From: Comamonadaceae bacterium UBA2334
GTDB taxonomy: Bacteria > Pseudomonadota > Gammaproteobacteria > Burkholderiales > Burkholderiaceae_C
Reading direction: 5' to 3'
Assembly: GCA_002344885.1 (NCBI GenBank)
Contig: DDUQ01000109.1
Location: 1 to 11,282, forward strand
Length of the DNA stretch: 11,282 nt
Position 1 is the first letter of the stretch. Each line of letters starts with the position of its first letter. This document shows, piece after piece, positions 5,430 through 11,282 of this stretch. The notes beneath the pieces were generated by a model that was given only the letters and a program-made list of their open reading frames with translations, was not told where the DNA came from and searched no databases. A program made the position numbers and the translations under genes.

Positions 5430-7001
5430 ATGACGAACTCGAATTTGTATGCCGCCTTGCGGGCTGCGTTTCCGGACGATCTGGACCGTGTCGCCGTTGA
5501 AACCGATGGCGGTCTGACCTACACCTGGCGCGACCTGGAACGGGCAAGCGCCATGATGGCCAATCTGCTCACTTCTTTGGCGCTGCCACCCGAGAGCCGC
5601 ATTGCCGTTCAGGTTGAAAAATCGGTCGAGGCCATGGTGCTCTATCTGGCAACTTTACGGGCCGGGCATGTTTTTCTGCCGCTGAACACGGCTTACCAGG
5701 CTGCCGAGATCGAGTACTTCATTGGCAATGCCGAACCCGCTGTGGTGGTGTGCACGCCGGCCAACTTCGGATGGGTCAGCAAGCTGGCCTTCAAGGCTGG
5801 TACACAGAACGTGTTCACGTTGGCTGATGATGTCTCGGGCACGCTGCTGGACCGTGCAGCTGCGCACAGCGATGTGCAGACGCCCGTGGAGCGTGGCGTG
5901 GATGACCTGGCGGCCATCCTGTACACCAGCGGCACCACGGGACGCAGCAAAGGGGCCATGCTCACGCATGGCAATCTGTTGAGCAACGCACAGGTGCTGA
6001 AGACTTACTGGGGTTGGCGGACGCCTGAACAAGGCGGTGATGTGCTCATCCATGCTTTGCCTGTTTTTCATGTGCACGGCTTGTTCGTGGCCATCCATGC
6101 TGCACTGATCAATGGCAGCAGCATGCTGTGGTTGAACCGTTTTGACCCGAAAGCGGTCATTGCCTGGCTGCCCCGTGCCACCGTGTTCATGGGTGTCCCG
6201 ACGCTGTACACCCGGATGTTGGCAGAACCTTCACTCAACCGACAGGTGTGTCAGCACATGAGGCTGTTCATCAGTGGCTCGGCACCGCTGTTGCTGGAAA
6301 CCTTTCGGACCTGGCAGCAACGCACAGGTCACACCATTCTGGAGCGTTATGGCATGTCTGAAACGATCATGCTCACATCCAACCCCTGCTTGCCGGACGC
6401 GCGTCATGTCGATGCGCAGGGCATGCCTCAGTCGGAGCGGCGTGGCGGTACCGTGGGTTTTCCGTTGCCTGGTGTGGGTTTGCGCGTGGCCGATGAGCAT
6501 GGCGTGCCTGTCGAGGCCGGTGACATCGGCGGCATTCAGGTCAAAGGCCCCAATGTGTTCAGGGGCTACTGGCGCATGCCCGAAAAAACGGCGGAAGAAT
6601 TCACTTCGGACGGCTGGTTCAAGACCGGCGACGTGGGGCTGGTCGATGTGCAAGGCTATGTCACGATCGTCGGGCGCAGCAAAGACCTCATCATCAGCGG
6701 CGGGTACAACGTGTATCCCGCTGAAATTGAAGGCTACATCAACGAGATGACCGGTGTGGCTGAAAGTGCCGTGATCGGTGTGCCGCATCCCGACTTCGGC
6801 GAAGTGGGCGTGGCCCTGGTGATTGCCAAGTCCGGTGCTTCGCTGGATGGGGCGGCAATACTGACCAGTCTGAAAGCCCGGTTGGCGAACTTCAAGATTC
6901 CGAAGGCCTGTGAGGTGGTCAGTGAACTGCCCAGAAACACGATGGGCAAAGTACAAAAAAACCTGTTGCGTGACACCTACCGTCACACATTCAAGTCCTG
7001 A
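5430..7001 (+). CDS. matB: malonyl-CoA synthetase (malonate-CoA ligase, MatB type)
   Basis: This 523-residue cytosolic enzyme belongs to the acyl-adenylate-forming (ANL) superfamily and closely resembles MatB, which makes malonyl-CoA from malonate, CoA and ATP. The ATP P-loop YTSGTTGRSKG is at 165-175, ERYGMSET at 305-312, the GWFKTGD motif at 395-401, the hinge region GRSKDLIISGGYNVYP at 415-430, and the catalytic-lysine motif PRNTMGKVQK at 501-510 (Lys507). MatB-like details include VEKSVEAMVLYLATLRAG, FHVHGLF and HMRLFISGSAPL; the Arg278 of the last is at the position recalled as carboxylate-binding in MatB structures. The lysine motif is the same as that recalled for Rhodopseudomonas MatB, where the lysine is a regulatory acetylation site. 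An insertion of roughly 13 residues lies around 320-338. The ATG at 5430 has only a weak ribosome binding site, and translation may be coupled to the crotonase gene 14 bp upstream. Other dicarboxylates such as methylmalonate could also be used. Confidence 0.93.
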   Translation: MTNSNLYAALRAAFPDDLDRVAVETDGGLTYTWRDLERASAMMANLLTSLALPPESRIAVQVEKSVEAMVLYLATLRAGHVFLPLNTAYQAAEIEYFIGNAEPAVVVCTPANFGWVSKLAFKAGTQNVFTLADDVSGTLLDRAAAHSDVQTPVERGVDDLAAILYTSGTTGRSKGAMLTHGNLLSNAQVLKTYWGWRTPEQGGDVLIHALPVFHVHGLFVAIHAALINGSSMLWLNRFDPKAVIAWLPRATVFMGVPTLYTRMLAEPSLNRQVCQHMRLFISGSAPLLLETFRTWQQRTGHTILERYGMSETIMLTSNPCLPDARHVDAQGMPQSERRGGTVGFPLPGVGLRVADEHGVPVEAGDIGGIQVKGPNVFRGYWRMPEKTAEEFTSDGWFKTGDVGLVDVQGYVTIVGRSKDLIISGGYNVYPAEIEGYINEMTGVAESAVIGVPHPDFGEVGVALVIAKSGASLDGAAILTSLKARLANFKIPKACEVVSELPRNTMGKVQKNLLRDTYRHTFKS

Positions 7002-7014
7002 CGAGCCCGCATCC

Positions 7015-7037
7015 AGCCTGACAGGTGGTCAGGCTTT
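7015..7037 (+). terminator. first hairpin after matB (weak terminator)
   Basis: AGCCTGAC (7015-7022) and GTCAGGCT (7028-7035) form a perfect 8-bp stem with a 5-nt loop, 13 bp after the matB stop. Only three T residues follow, so on its own it would be a weak intrinsic terminator. It may stabilise the mRNA end or work together with the stronger element just downstream. Confidence 0.55.
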
Positions 7038-7040
7038 ATG

Positions 7041-7090
7041 AAAAAATATAGCATCCGACGCTTATATATAAAGCGCTAGATGCTTTTTTT
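7041..7090. terminator. bidirectional terminator between convergent matB and usp
   Basis: AGCATC (7050-7055) pairs with GATGCT (7079-7084). After a 3-nt internal loop on each side, CGCTT (7059-7063) pairs with AAGCG (7071-7075) around a 7-nt AT-rich loop. Seven T residues follow on the plus strand (7084-7090) and six A residues precede it (7041-7046), giving a U-tract in both directions. It therefore can end matB transcripts and, from the other side, usp transcripts; the T-run overlaps the usp stop codon (7089-7091). The AAGCGCTAGATGC core resembles a dispersed intergenic repeat that I recall as common in Comamonadaceae genomes. Confidence 0.8.
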
Positions 7091-7532
7091 ATCGCAGAAC
7101 CAGTACGGGAATGTGCGAGTGTGTGAGCACTTGCTGCGTTTCGCTGCCCAGCAGCAGGCGCTTCAGGCCGCGCCGACCGTGCGAGGCCATCACGATCAGG
7201 TCACACTTGTGTCGTTTGGCCGACGCGATCAGCGCTTCGGCAATCAGGTCGGATTTGACGGTGGTTGCCTTGACTTTGACATTCTGGAGCTGGCCTTTCG
7301 ACTTGATGGCATTCACGGCTTCCAATGCCTCGTCATTCCATTGCTTTTCAATTTTGGCGATTTCATCAGCGGCCAAGGCCACGCCGCCTTCAAAATAGGT
7401 CTGCGGGTAACGTGGCACCACTTTCACGGCAATCAGTTCCGCGCCCGTGATGTCGGCAAGCATGAGTCCGTGGGTAACGGCTTTTTCAGACAGTTCAGAT
7501 CCGTCGGTGGCGACCAGAATGCGTTTGTACAT
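7089..7532 (-). CDS. universal stress protein, UspA family (ATP-binding type)
   Basis: This 147-residue single-domain cytosolic protein begins MYKRILVATDGSELSEKA, the standard UspA start with Asp10 for nucleotide binding. Near the end, ASHGRRGLKRLLLGS (116-130) fits the ATP-binding motif G-x2-G-x9-G-(S/T), except that the first Gly is Ala, as is common in proteobacterial members. The C-terminal IPVLVLR strand is also typical. The start codon (ATG at 7532, minus strand) is preceded by a clear AGGAG (7541-7545) with an 8-nt gap; an upstream in-frame extension lacks homology and runs into the promoter region. The gene is divergent from ccoI, and an FNR-like palindrome lies between them. FNR/Anr-controlled Usp proteins that support survival without oxygen are known in pseudomonads, so a role in low-oxygen stress is a reasonable inference. 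Confidence 0.93.
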   Translation of the reverse strand: MYKRILVATDGSELSEKAVTHGLMLADITGAELIAVKVVPRYPQTYFEGGVALAADEIAKIEKQWNDEALEAVNAIKSKGQLQNVKVKATTVKSDLIAEALIASAKRHKCDLIVMASHGRRGLKRLLLGSETQQVLTHSHIPVLVLR

Positions 7533-7647
7533 GCGATGTGCTCCTGAGTTGGGTGAAGGTTGGCCCGTTCGCGGCACGCCCGGGTTGGGGTGATGGCACG
7601 GTACAGGGCTTCCAAGCCATAGGCTAACTGTAAAGTTCGCGCCTGAC

Positions 7648-7661
7648 TTGACATACGTCAA
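7648..7661. promoter_or_regulatory. FNR/Anr-like binding site between usp and ccoI
   Basis: TTGACATACGTCAA is a perfect 5+5 palindrome with a 4-bp spacer, matching the FNR-family layout TTGAT-N4-ATCAA except for C and G at the inner positions. Its centre is 7654.5. Rightward, TACGCT (7684-7689) lies 22 bp beyond the box, exactly the spacing of a class II promoter with the box at -41.5, predicting a ccoI start near 7696. Leftward on the minus strand, TAGCCT (7626-7621) lies 21 bp away and could be the -10 of usp. One site may therefore control both genes in response to low oxygen. The regulator gene is not in the window. Confidence 0.75.
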
Positions 7662-7683
7662 GACCATGCATCGTTGTGTGCCC

Positions 7684-7702
7684 TACGCTCGCACGTTTTT
7701 TT
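7684..7702 (+). promoter_or_regulatory. predicted -10 and start region of ccoI
   Basis: TACGCT (7684-7689) keeps the key T1, A2 and T6 of a -10 hexamer and sits at the class II distance from the FNR-like box. The predicted start falls at the beginning of a run of seven T residues (7696-7702). This could permit slippage during initiation. The leader to the ccoI start is about 74 nt and contains a short inverted repeat CGGCC/GGCCG (7705-7709/7719-7723). Confidence 0.5.
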
Positions 7703-7769
7703 GTCGGCCAGTGTGTTGGGCCGCGCTCGGATGGCGATGGGGCGGTGACATTCGAAACATATTGGAGTG

Positions 7770-10088
7770 ATGGCGTTGGATTCCTATTCAAATGAGCGTC
7801 CCAAGGGGCCACTGAAAGTTGTAGATGACTTTCTGGTGCTGGACGACCCCGTCGAGCAACAAGCCTTCACCGAGATGGTGGATGTGGATGGTCAGGCCTA
7901 CGCCCATTCAGTGCTGATGGTGCAGGGCATGTACTGTGCCGCCTGTGCCGACACGGTGGAAGGTGCCTTGTGTGATTTGCCCGGCGTGGTCAAGGCCGAG
8001 GTGCATGCCGGCACGCGCCGCCTGATCGTTCGCTGGGACCCTGCACGGGTCCGCATGTCGCACCTGGCCCGGCAGGTGGGCGCGACGGGCTACCGCTTGT
8101 TGCCCGTCAAGGAGGCACTCAGCATCAGCAACCGTCTGGCTGAGGGCCGCAAAGTGCTGTGGCGTCTGTTCGTGGCTGGCATCTGCATGATGCAAGTCAT
8201 GATGTATGCATGGCCTGCCTACATCACCGAACCCGGCGACATCCCGCCGGACATTGATCACCTGTTGCGATGGGCGAGCTGGATTCTGAGTTTGCCCGTA
8301 CTCATCTTTGCCAGTGGGCCGTTTTTCAGCAGCGCCTGGCGGGATTTGAAGCATGGCCGCATTGGCATGGACACGCCCGTGTCCATCGGCATCATCGTCA
8401 CGTTTGTCGCGAGTTCTCTGGCGACGTTTGACCGATCAGGCGCATGGGGCCATGAAGTCTGGTTCGACTCGCTCACCATGTTCGTGTTTTTCCTGATGGG
8501 CGGGCGCTATCTGGAGTACAAGAGCCGCGCACGGACAGCCGGCGCGCTGGATGACCTGATCAACCGCCTGCCGGAGGTATGCGACCGACTCAAACCGGAT
8601 GGAACCTACGAACCGGTGTCCGTGCGGCGGCTGGTGGTGGGTGACACGGTTCGCATCCATGCCGGCCAGGCCTTTCCGGGAGACGGCGTGCTGTTGAGCA
8701 AGCGCGTCACGGTAGACGAAGCGCTGCTGACCGGCGAGTCTCACCCGATCACCAAGCACACCGGGAGCGCTTTGATTGCGGGCAGCTTCAACATTGCCAG
8801 CCCGGTTGACATGCGCATTGAAAAGTTGGGGGCGGACACACGTTTTGCGCAGATCGTGGCCCTGATGGAGAAGGCCTCCACCGAAAAGCCTCGCCTGGCC
8901 ATCCTGGCTGACCGTGTAGCGGCACCTTTTCTGGCCCTGGTGCTCCTGGCGGCGTTGGGCGCATTTCTGTACTGGTGGCAGATCGACCATTCACGCGCGT
9001 TTGCGGTGGCAGTGTCGGTGCTGATCGTGACCTGTCCGTGTGCCTTGTCTCTGGCCACGCCCGCTGCCATGCTGGCATCGGCCGGTGCGCTGGCCAAGCG
9101 TGGTGTGCTGGTGCGCAGGTTGCAAGCCTTCGAGTCGCTGGCCCATGTCAACACCGTTGTGTTCGACAAAACAGGCACCCTCACGCTGGACAGTGTGGTG
9201 GTGGCCGGCATGCAGCTGCGCAGCGGGGTGCAGGCCGAGACGGCCCTGTCGTTGGCTGCTGCACTTGCGCAGGCATCGCTACACCCCGCATCCAAGGCCA
9301 TTGTCAAGGCTGCGCGAGAGGGGTGGTCTGGTCAGCCCGTTCCCCTGGCCGACTGGCAGGCCCGCTTTGATTGCAGTGACGTCCAGGAACATGCGGGGCA
9401 GGGCATGTCGGCCCGGATCGCTGGCCATGGTCAGGTCAAACTGGGGTCGGCCGTATTCTGTGGCGTCGCTGTGGCGGCTGACGAGCAAGGGACATCACCC
9501 AGGGTCTATCTGGCGGATGACGCCGGTTGGCTGGCGACCTTTGAGTTGGACGAAGGCCTGCGGCCCGATGCGCGAGAGGCGGTGGAAGCATTGAAAGCCA
9601 TGGGCATCGAGACCTGGCTGCTCTCGGGTGACCGGGCCGGTGCCGCACAGCGCATTGCCCATCAGGTGGGGGTAGACAAGCTGGTTGCCGAGGCCGGACC
9701 CGAGCAAAAGTTACAAGAGGTCGCCGCACTTCAAGCTGCTGGCCGACTGGTGGCCATGGTGGGCGATGGCCTGAACGATGGCCCTGTGCTGGCCCGGGCC
9801 AATACGTCGTTCGCTTTGGGCACGGCAGCACCGTTGGCACAGGCCCATGCTGACTTCGTCATACAGGGCGGGCGTGTGACCGATGTGGTCGAAACGCTCA
9901 CTCAGGCGCGCAAAACATTGATCATTGTCAAACAAAACCTTATTTGGGCTGCGCTTTACAACTTTGTCAGCGTTCCGTTGGCCTTGGCGGGTTTCATGCC
10001 ACCTTGGTTGGCGGGGTTGGGCATGGCCATCAGTTCTTTCTGGGTGATCGGCAACGCACTCCGATTGAACAAGATGAAAAAATCTTAA
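7770..10088 (+). CDS. ccoI: copper-translocating P-type ATPase for cbb3 oxidase assembly
   Basis: This 772-residue inner-membrane P1B-type ATPase most likely exports Cu(I) to the periplasm for the copper centre of cbb3 cytochrome oxidase (CcoI/FixI/CopA2 role). One N-terminal HMA-like domain holds GMYCAAC (53-59). About eight membrane segments are present. The transport motif CPC is at 422-424, TGES at 321-324, the phosphorylated Asp466 in DKTGT, the nucleotide-domain His-Pro at 505-506, and GDGLNDG at 665-671. The final segments carry YN (730-731) and M-x-x-SS (752, 755-756), as in Cu(I) pumps. The N-terminal VLDDPVEQQAFT stretch before the metal site is typical of CcoI in this bacterial group. 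GTG 7767 and ATG 7770 are adjacent candidate starts; the GGAG at 7764-7767 is unusually close to both. Location next to ccoS and ccoN supports CcoI over a detoxification CopA. Confidence 0.93.
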   Translation: MALDSYSNERPKGPLKVVDDFLVLDDPVEQQAFTEMVDVDGQAYAHSVLMVQGMYCAACADTVEGALCDLPGVVKAEVHAGTRRLIVRWDPARVRMSHLARQVGATGYRLLPVKEALSISNRLAEGRKVLWRLFVAGICMMQVMMYAWPAYITEPGDIPPDIDHLLRWASWILSLPVLIFASGPFFSSAWRDLKHGRIGMDTPVSIGIIVTFVASSLATFDRSGAWGHEVWFDSLTMFVFFLMGGRYLEYKSRARTAGALDDLINRLPEVCDRLKPDGTYEPVSVRRLVVGDTVRIHAGQAFPGDGVLLSKRVTVDEALLTGESHPITKHTGSALIAGSFNIASPVDMRIEKLGADTRFAQIVALMEKASTEKPRLAILADRVAAPFLALVLLAALGAFLYWWQIDHSRAFAVAVSVLIVTCPCALSLATPAAMLASAGALAKRGVLVRRLQAFESLAHVNTVVFDKTGTLTLDSVVVAGMQLRSGVQAETALSLAAALAQASLHPASKAIVKAAREGWSGQPVPLADWQARFDCSDVQEHAGQGMSARIAGHGQVKLGSAVFCGVAVAADEQGTSPRVYLADDAGWLATFELDEGLRPDAREAVEALKAMGIETWLLSGDRAGAAQRIAHQVGVDKLVAEAGPEQKLQEVAALQAAGRLVAMVGDGLNDGPVLARANTSFALGTAAPLAQAHADFVIQGGRVTDVVETLTQARKTLIIVKQNLIWAALYNFVSVPLALAGFMPPWLAGLGMAISSFWVIGNALRLNKMKKS

Positions 10089-10108
10089 CTTCTATCAAGG
10101 CAAACCCT

Positions 10109-10246
10109 ATGGAAGTACTATATTTGCTCATTCCGTTGTCGGTGGTGATCGTTCTGGCCATCATCGTCATCTTCTGGTGGGCGCTGGAATCCGGGCAACT
10201 GGACAACATTGACCGAGAAGGCGACCGGATTTTGAATGTGAATTGA
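10109..10246 (+). CDS. ccoS: cbb3-type cytochrome oxidase assembly protein CcoS
   Basis: CcoS is a very small inner-membrane protein (45 residues here) needed for insertion of cofactors into cbb3 oxidase; in Rhodobacter capsulatus its loss gives an oxidase lacking heme and copper. The sequence has one N-terminal membrane helix, LYLLIPLSVVIVLAIIVIFW, followed by the family pattern WALESGQLDNIDREGDRIL, with the conserved G-Q-x-D-x-x-x-x-G-x-R-I-L. The start ATG 10109 has AAGG (10097-10100) 8 nt upstream. It lies 20 bp after ccoI, suggesting co-transcription. Its stop codon (10244-10246) is inside the FNR-like palindrome that precedes ccoN. The length and motif agree with known CcoS proteins. 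Confidence 0.92.
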   Translation: MEVLYLLIPLSVVIVLAIIVIFWWALESGQLDNIDREGDRILNVN

Positions 10247-10256
10247 CTTAAGTCAA
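10243..10256. promoter_or_regulatory. FNR/Anr-like binding site upstream of ccoN
   Basis: TTGACTTAAGTCAA is a perfect 14-bp palindrome with the same TTGAC-N4-GTCAA arms as the site before ccoI. It overlaps the ccoS stop codon. A weak -10 candidate, GAAACT (10279-10284), lies 22 bp downstream, the class II distance, predicting a transcript start near 10291 and a 21-nt leader containing the AGGAG of ccoN. It probably allows the oxidase structural genes to be induced by low oxygen independently of ccoI-ccoS. Confidence 0.8.
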
Positions 10257-10311
10257 GGTGTGTGCAGTTGTAAACACCGAAACTCGCGCAAGACTTTTTG
10301 AGGAGTTCTGT

Positions 10312-11282
10312 ATGTCTGTAACGATGAAGGCCAGTCAGGCAACGGCCTATAACGACACCGTCGTTCGTCAGTTCGCCATCATGACCGTGGTATACGGCGT
10401 GGTGGGGTTTCTGGTGGGCGTGATCATTGCGGCCCAGCTGACGTGGCCGGAATTGAACCTGGGTATTGAATACCTGAGCTATGGCCGCTTGCGGCCGCTC
10501 CACACGAACGCTGTGATCTTTGCGTTTGGCGGCTGTGCCCTGTTCGGTACCAGCTACTACGTCGTTCAGCGCACCTGTCAGACCCGTCTGATCTCGGACG
10601 GGCTGGCGGCCTTCACGTTCTGGGGCTACAACCTCGTCATCGTGCTGGCGGTCATCACATTGCCGTTGGGTATCACGTCCGGCAAAGAGTATGCCGAGCT
10701 GGAGTGGCCCATCGACTTGTTGCTGACGGTCGTGTGGGTGGCCTACGCCATCGTGTTCTTCGGGACGATCGGTATCCGTAAAGTTCGTCACATCTATGTG
10801 GCCAACTGGTTCTACGGTGCCATGATCCTGACGGTTGCCGTGTTGCACCTGGTCAACAGTGCAGCATTGCCAGTCAGCCTGACCAAGAGCTACTCGGCTT
10901 ACTCTGGTGTGCAAGACGCCATGGTGCAGTGGTGGTATGGTCACAACGCCGTGGGCTTCTTCCTGACTGCCGGCTTCCTGGGCATGATGTACTACTTCAT
11001 CCCCAAGCAGGCAGAGCGTCCGGTCTACTCCTATCGCTTGTCTATCGTCCACTTCTGGGCGTTGATCTTCACCTACATGTGGGCGGGCCCTCACCACCTG
11101 CACTACACCGCGCTGCCTGACTGGACCCAGTCCGTCGGTATGGTGTTCTCCCTCATTTTGTTGGCTCCCAGCTGGGGCGGCATGATCAACGGCATCATGA
11201 CCCTGTCGGGCGCCTGGAACAAACTGCGCACCGACCCGATCATGCTGTTCCTGATCACCTCGCTGTCGTTCTACGGCATGTC
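10312..11282 (+). CDS. ccoN: cytochrome c oxidase cbb3-type, subunit I (3'-truncated by window end)
   Basis: CcoN is the catalytic, heme-copper subunit of the high-affinity cbb3 terminal oxidase in the inner membrane. The first 323 residues are present and the frame is open to the end of the window. The start ATG 10312 follows AGGAG (10301-10305) with a 6-nt gap. Visible ligands and active-site residues are His64 in RPLHTNAV (low-spin heme b), His211 in WWYGHNAVGFF, and His261-His262 in WAGPHHLHYT (CuB). Tyr255 in FTYMWAGPHH corresponds to the tyrosine cross-linked to the CuB histidine. All four positions are shifted by a constant +4 from those I recall for Pseudomonas stutzeri CcoN. The C-terminal heme ligands lie beyond the window; ccoO, ccoQ and ccoP are expected next. 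Confidence 0.97.
   Translation, partial: MSVTMKASQATAYNDTVVRQFAIMTVVYGVVGFLVGVIIAAQLTWPELNLGIEYLSYGRLRPLHTNAVIFAFGGCALFGTSYYVVQRTCQTRLISDGLAAFTFWGYNLVIVLAVITLPLGITSGKEYAELEWPIDLLLTVVWVAYAIVFFGTIGIRKVRHIYVANWFYGAMILTVAVLHLVNSAALPVSLTKSYSAYSGVQDAMVQWWYGHNAVGFFLTAGFLGMMYYFIPKQAERPVYSYRLSIVHFWALIFTYMWAGPHHLHYTALPDWTQSVGMVFSLILLAPSWGGMINGIMTLSGAWNKLRTDPIMLFLITSLSFYGM

Noticed and set aside
7648..7676. TTGACA at 7648-7653 as an ordinary -35 element
   Set aside because: No -10-like hexamer lies 16-18 bp downstream (TCGTTG at 17 bp); the palindrome fits an FNR-type activator site better.
10257..10278. Inverted repeat GGTGT...ACACC just after the FNR-like box
   Set aside because: Arms of 5 bp with a 12-bp spacer are likely by chance in this sequence and match no known site.
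10030..11103. Long open frame (357 codons) on the minus strand opposite ccoS and ccoN
   Set aside because: It covers the reverse of ccoN, whose heme and copper ligands are intact; its composition (Asp/His/Gln/Arg-rich) has no family resemblance.
1..11282. Search by eye for CRISPR arrays, tRNA/rRNA genes, insertion sequences and phage genes
   Set aside because: No regularly spaced repeats, cloverleaf patterns, transposase motifs or terminal inverted repeats were seen; the window is made of ordinary chromosomal genes.

Overview
The window looks like chromosomal DNA of a betaproteobacterium of the order Burkholderiales, most likely Comamonadaceae or a near relative. This rests on recognition of protein families and gene order (the order ccoI-ccoS-ccoN, Bug-type solute receptors, a CcoI N-terminus typical of the group), not on a database search. 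Coding density is high, no gap exceeds about 240 bp, and no mobile element, CRISPR array, tRNA or rRNA gene was seen.

Region 1 (1-727) is the 3' end of a periplasmic receptor of the branched-chain amino acid ABC-transporter type. By eye it is richer in GC and in G/C-ending codons than the rest. Region 2 (about 736-2626) is the ribosome/tRNA maturation operon rpsP-rimM-trmD. It has a near-consensus sigma70 promoter and a terminator-like double hairpin between rpsP and rimM. The usual fourth gene, rplS, is absent: trmD is followed 73 bp later by lgt (2700-3512), which may have its own promoter and a leaderless transcript.

Region 3 (3627-7001) is a tight three-gene cluster: a Tat-exported Bug/TctC receptor, a crotonase-fold protein lacking one of the two hydratase glutamates, and a malonyl-CoA synthetase (MatB). 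Together they suggest uptake and CoA activation of malonate or a similar dicarboxylate. The usual malonyl-CoA decarboxylase is not in view. The cluster ends at an apparently bidirectional terminator shared with the convergent usp gene.

Region 4 (7089-11282) is a low-oxygen respiration block: a UspA-family protein on the minus strand, then divergently ccoI (copper P-type ATPase), ccoS, and the 5' part of ccoN (catalytic subunit of cbb3 cytochrome oxidase). Two perfect palindromes of the form TTGAC-N4-GTCAA, one between usp and ccoI and one overlapping the ccoS stop codon before ccoN, look like FNR/Anr-family sites. Both sit at the spacing expected for class II activation of a downstream -10 element. 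This is the best-supported regulatory signal in the window.

I do not see a clearly undescribed system. The most unusual points are the broken rpsP-rimM-trmD-rplS operon, the malonate cluster with a crotonase where a decarboxylase would be expected, and the shared FNR-like box with plausible promoters on both sides.
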